Assembly (NCBI GenBank): GCA_016763495.1
Contig: JAESTR010000036.1
Span: 1 to 15,549, forward strand
DNA from: Kordiimonadaceae bacterium
GTDB taxonomy: Bacteria; Pseudomonadota; Alphaproteobacteria; Sphingomonadales; Kordiimonadaceae
Reading direction: 5' to 3'
Length of the DNA: 15,549 nucleotides
Of the stretch, positions 14,389 to 15,549 are shown one piece after another. The notes beneath the pieces were generated by a model, which saw only the letters and a program-made list of their open reading frames with translations, did no database searches and was not told the origin of the DNA. Made by a program: the position numbers and the translations under genes. The first letter of the stretch is position 1. Each line of letters starts with the position of its first letter.

Positions 14389-14416
14389 ATTGTCAACAAT
14401 TTAAGATATAATTGTT
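14389..14416. promoter_or_regulatory. TTGT-CA-ACAA dyad and flanking half-site, second candidate GntR operator
   Basis: ATTGT CA ACAAT (14389-14400) is a perfect dyad with the GT-NN-AC core typical of FCD/GntR operators. AACAATT (14395-14401) is also inverted as AATTGTT (14410-14416) across 8 bases, so three AATTGT-like half-sites are packed here. It lies between the two divergent start codons, about 85 bases from gntR and 147 from uraH. Confidence 0.5.
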
Positions 14417-14426
14417 CATCATTTTC

Positions 14427-14456
14427 TTTACATATGGTTCACGATCGCTCAATATT
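14427..14456 (+). promoter_or_regulatory. Weak candidate promoter of uraH-xdhA
   Basis: TTTACA at 14427-14432 and AATATT at 14451-14456 are spaced by 18 bases. The match is moderate and the resulting leader would be about 100 bases. It lies directly next to the operator-like dyads, which would fit repression by the neighbouring regulator. Confidence 0.25.
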
Positions 14457-14562
14457 TAGGCTCGGTGCTGTGTATGTCCTGCGTTAGGCGCATGTCATGG
14501 ATCGCTCGCGGCATTGAGTAGGCATTGCTCAAAGGCTGCTGGGTCAACAAAAAGGAAATAAA

Positions 14563-14919
14563 ATGGGACGTTTAACAACCCATGTGCTGGACACTGCAAA
14601 TGGGTGCCCAGGCGAAGGCATAAAAATCACGCTTTATCGTTTGCACGACAGCGGCCAGCAGGAGCTGCTGAAAACAGTGGCAACTAATGATGATGGCCGT
14701 GTTGATGGCCCGCTGTTAGATGGTGCTGAATGTAAGGTTGGTACCTATATACTTGAGTTCGCAGCAGGGGATTATTTCCGTGCACGCGGTACTGAATTGG
14801 CTGAGCCCGCTTTTCTAGACATTGTGCCACTTCGTTTTGCAGTCGCGGACCCAGACCCGCATTATCATGTGCCTTTATTAATCTCACCCTACAGCTACAG
14901 CACCTACCGCGGTAGTTAA
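14563..14919 (+). CDS. uraH: 5-hydroxyisourate hydrolase (transthyretin-like)
   Basis: This enzyme hydrolyses 5-hydroxyisourate, the urate oxidase product, to OHCU. The 118-residue length is standard. The N-terminal LTTHVLDTANGCPG carries the conserved His (H7). The DDGRVDGPLL segment near 43-52 supplies the conserved Arg. DPHYHVPLLISPYSYSTYRGS ends in the C-terminal YRGS tetrapeptide that marks HIUases and separates them from transthyretin hormone carriers. AAGGAA lies 5 bases before the ATG. There is no signal peptide, so it acts in the cytoplasm. It is the first gene of the plus-strand unit and xdhA begins 12 bases after its stop. Its product feeds UraD, encoded on the other side of the regulator. 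Confidence 0.97.
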   Translation: MGRLTTHVLDTANGCPGEGIKITLYRLHDSGQQELLKTVATNDDGRVDGPLLDGAECKVGTYILEFAAGDYFRARGTELAEPAFLDIVPLRFAVADPDPHYHVPLLISPYSYSTYRGS

Positions 14920-14931
14920 GAGGCGGAAACT

Positions 14932-15549
14932 ATGTCAGACACTATTCGCTTTTTGCTCGATGGTAAAACCCACGAAGTACAGGTTTCAGACCCTACTGAA
15001 ACACTGTTGAATTATCTGCGGTACGATATAGCGCGTACAGGCACCAAAGAAGGCTGTGCAGAAGGGGACTGCGGCGCTTGCACGGTGATTGTCGGGGAAC
15101 TGAAAAATGGCGTGCTCAAGTACCAAGCCCTTAATGCCTGCATTTTGTTTTTAGCGGCGCTTGACGGGAAAGAGCTGTTAACCGTTGAAAGCCTAAAGGC
15201 CACTGATGGAGGCTTGCATCCGGTGCAGCAGGCTATGGTTGAAACGCACGGCTCGCAGTGCGGGTTTTGTACGCCGGGTTTTGTCATGTCTCTTTATGCG
15301 CTGTATTTGGAAGGCCCTGATGGCCTCACCAAAAGTAAAATTGAAAATGCGCTCGCTGGTAATTTATGCCGCTGTACCGGCTACGGCCCTATTATTGATG
15401 CTGCGACCCGCATGTTTGAAATTGGCGCAGATGAATTGCCTGACTTGGCTGAAAAAACAGCAGCTCTGAAGGCTATTGCCCGTACTGATACACTGGTGGT
15501 GCAGGGTAAGAGCAAGCTAACTAGCGCGGAGAAACGCTTTTTTGCCCCT
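14932..15549 (+). CDS. xdhA: Xanthine dehydrogenase small subunit, N-terminal part (3' end beyond window)
   Basis: This subunit carries the [2Fe-2S] clusters and, farther on, the FAD domain of xanthine dehydrogenase, which oxidises hypoxanthine and xanthine to urate. The frame stays open from the ATG at 14932 to the last base (206 codons seen). The plant-type ferredoxin cluster ligands are C42, C47 and C50 in GCAEGDCGAC and C70 in LNAC. The second cluster has C110 and C113 in QCGFCTPGF and C146 and C148 in NLCRCTGYG. The region after about residue 160 should lead to the FAD-binding domain, which is not in the window. GAGG lies about 8 bases before the ATG. It is cotranscribed with uraH; xdhB and xdhC would be expected just downstream. 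Confidence 0.96.
   Translation, partial: MSDTIRFLLDGKTHEVQVSDPTETLLNYLRYDIARTGTKEGCAEGDCGACTVIVGELKNGVLKYQALNACILFLAALDGKELLTVESLKATDGGLHPVQQAMVETHGSQCGFCTPGFVMSLYALYLEGPDGLTKSKIENALAGNLCRCTGYGPIIDAATRMFEIGADELPDLAEKTAALKAIARTDTLVVQGKSKLTSAEKRFFAP

Noticed and set aside
1..15549. CRISPR array, tRNA, rRNA, insertion sequence, prophage or toxin-antitoxin genes
   Set aside because: No repeated spacer-like units, cloverleaf-like segments, transposase motifs or small paired toxin-antitoxin frames were seen.

Overview
The window looks like a chromosomal stretch from a Gram-negative bacterium, most likely an alphaproteobacterium (possibly marine). This rests on protein character (short-form Pgi, AlgA-type ManC, a Tsx-type porin ending in Phe, a PuuE/UraD/Alc purine cluster) and mid-range base composition, so the taxonomic call is inference. 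I see no rRNA, tRNA, CRISPR array, insertion sequence or phage gene.

Region 1 (1-4888) is sugar-nucleotide and exopolysaccharide supply. It holds the 3' part of a glycosyltransferase carrying a nonsense codon and a frameshift, then a bifunctional ManC/AlgA-type enzyme (mannose-6-phosphate isomerase plus GDP-mannose pyrophosphorylase). Facing these on the minus strand is a pgi-galU operon. Together they convert glucose-6-P and fructose-6-P into UDP-glucose and GDP-mannose, the donors for a polysaccharide.

Region 2 (4889-11127) is mixed. A Tsx-like outer-membrane channel is divergent from pgi. It is followed by a small secreted protein of unknown function. A REC-GGDEF-EAL cyclic-di-GMP protein on the minus strand has its receiver domain frameshifted at an A4 run. 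A secreted class-C-beta-lactamase-type serine hydrolase and a three-helix membrane protein with a PH-like tail, on opposite strands, converge on a strong terminator hairpin. A perfect Shine-Dalgarno followed by a six-codon ORF lies upstream of the membrane protein.

Region 3 (11128-15549) is a purine (urate) degradation locus. On the minus strand are gntR-type regulator, puuE (allantoinase), uraD (OHCU decarboxylase) and alc (allantoicase), closely spaced and in that order. Divergently on the plus strand are uraH (5-hydroxyisourate hydrolase) and the start of xdhA (xanthine dehydrogenase iron-sulfur/FAD subunit), cut by the window edge. The 257-bp divergent promoter region holds several dyads and repeats that are good operator candidates for the regulator. 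The pathway would run xanthine > urate > HIU > OHCU > allantoin > allantoate > ureidoglycolate + urea. No urate oxidase is visible here.

I did not find a clearly new biological system. The most useful second looks are the divergent operator region, the disrupted glycosyltransferase and REC reading frames, and the upstream mini-ORF with its Shine-Dalgarno in a hairpin.
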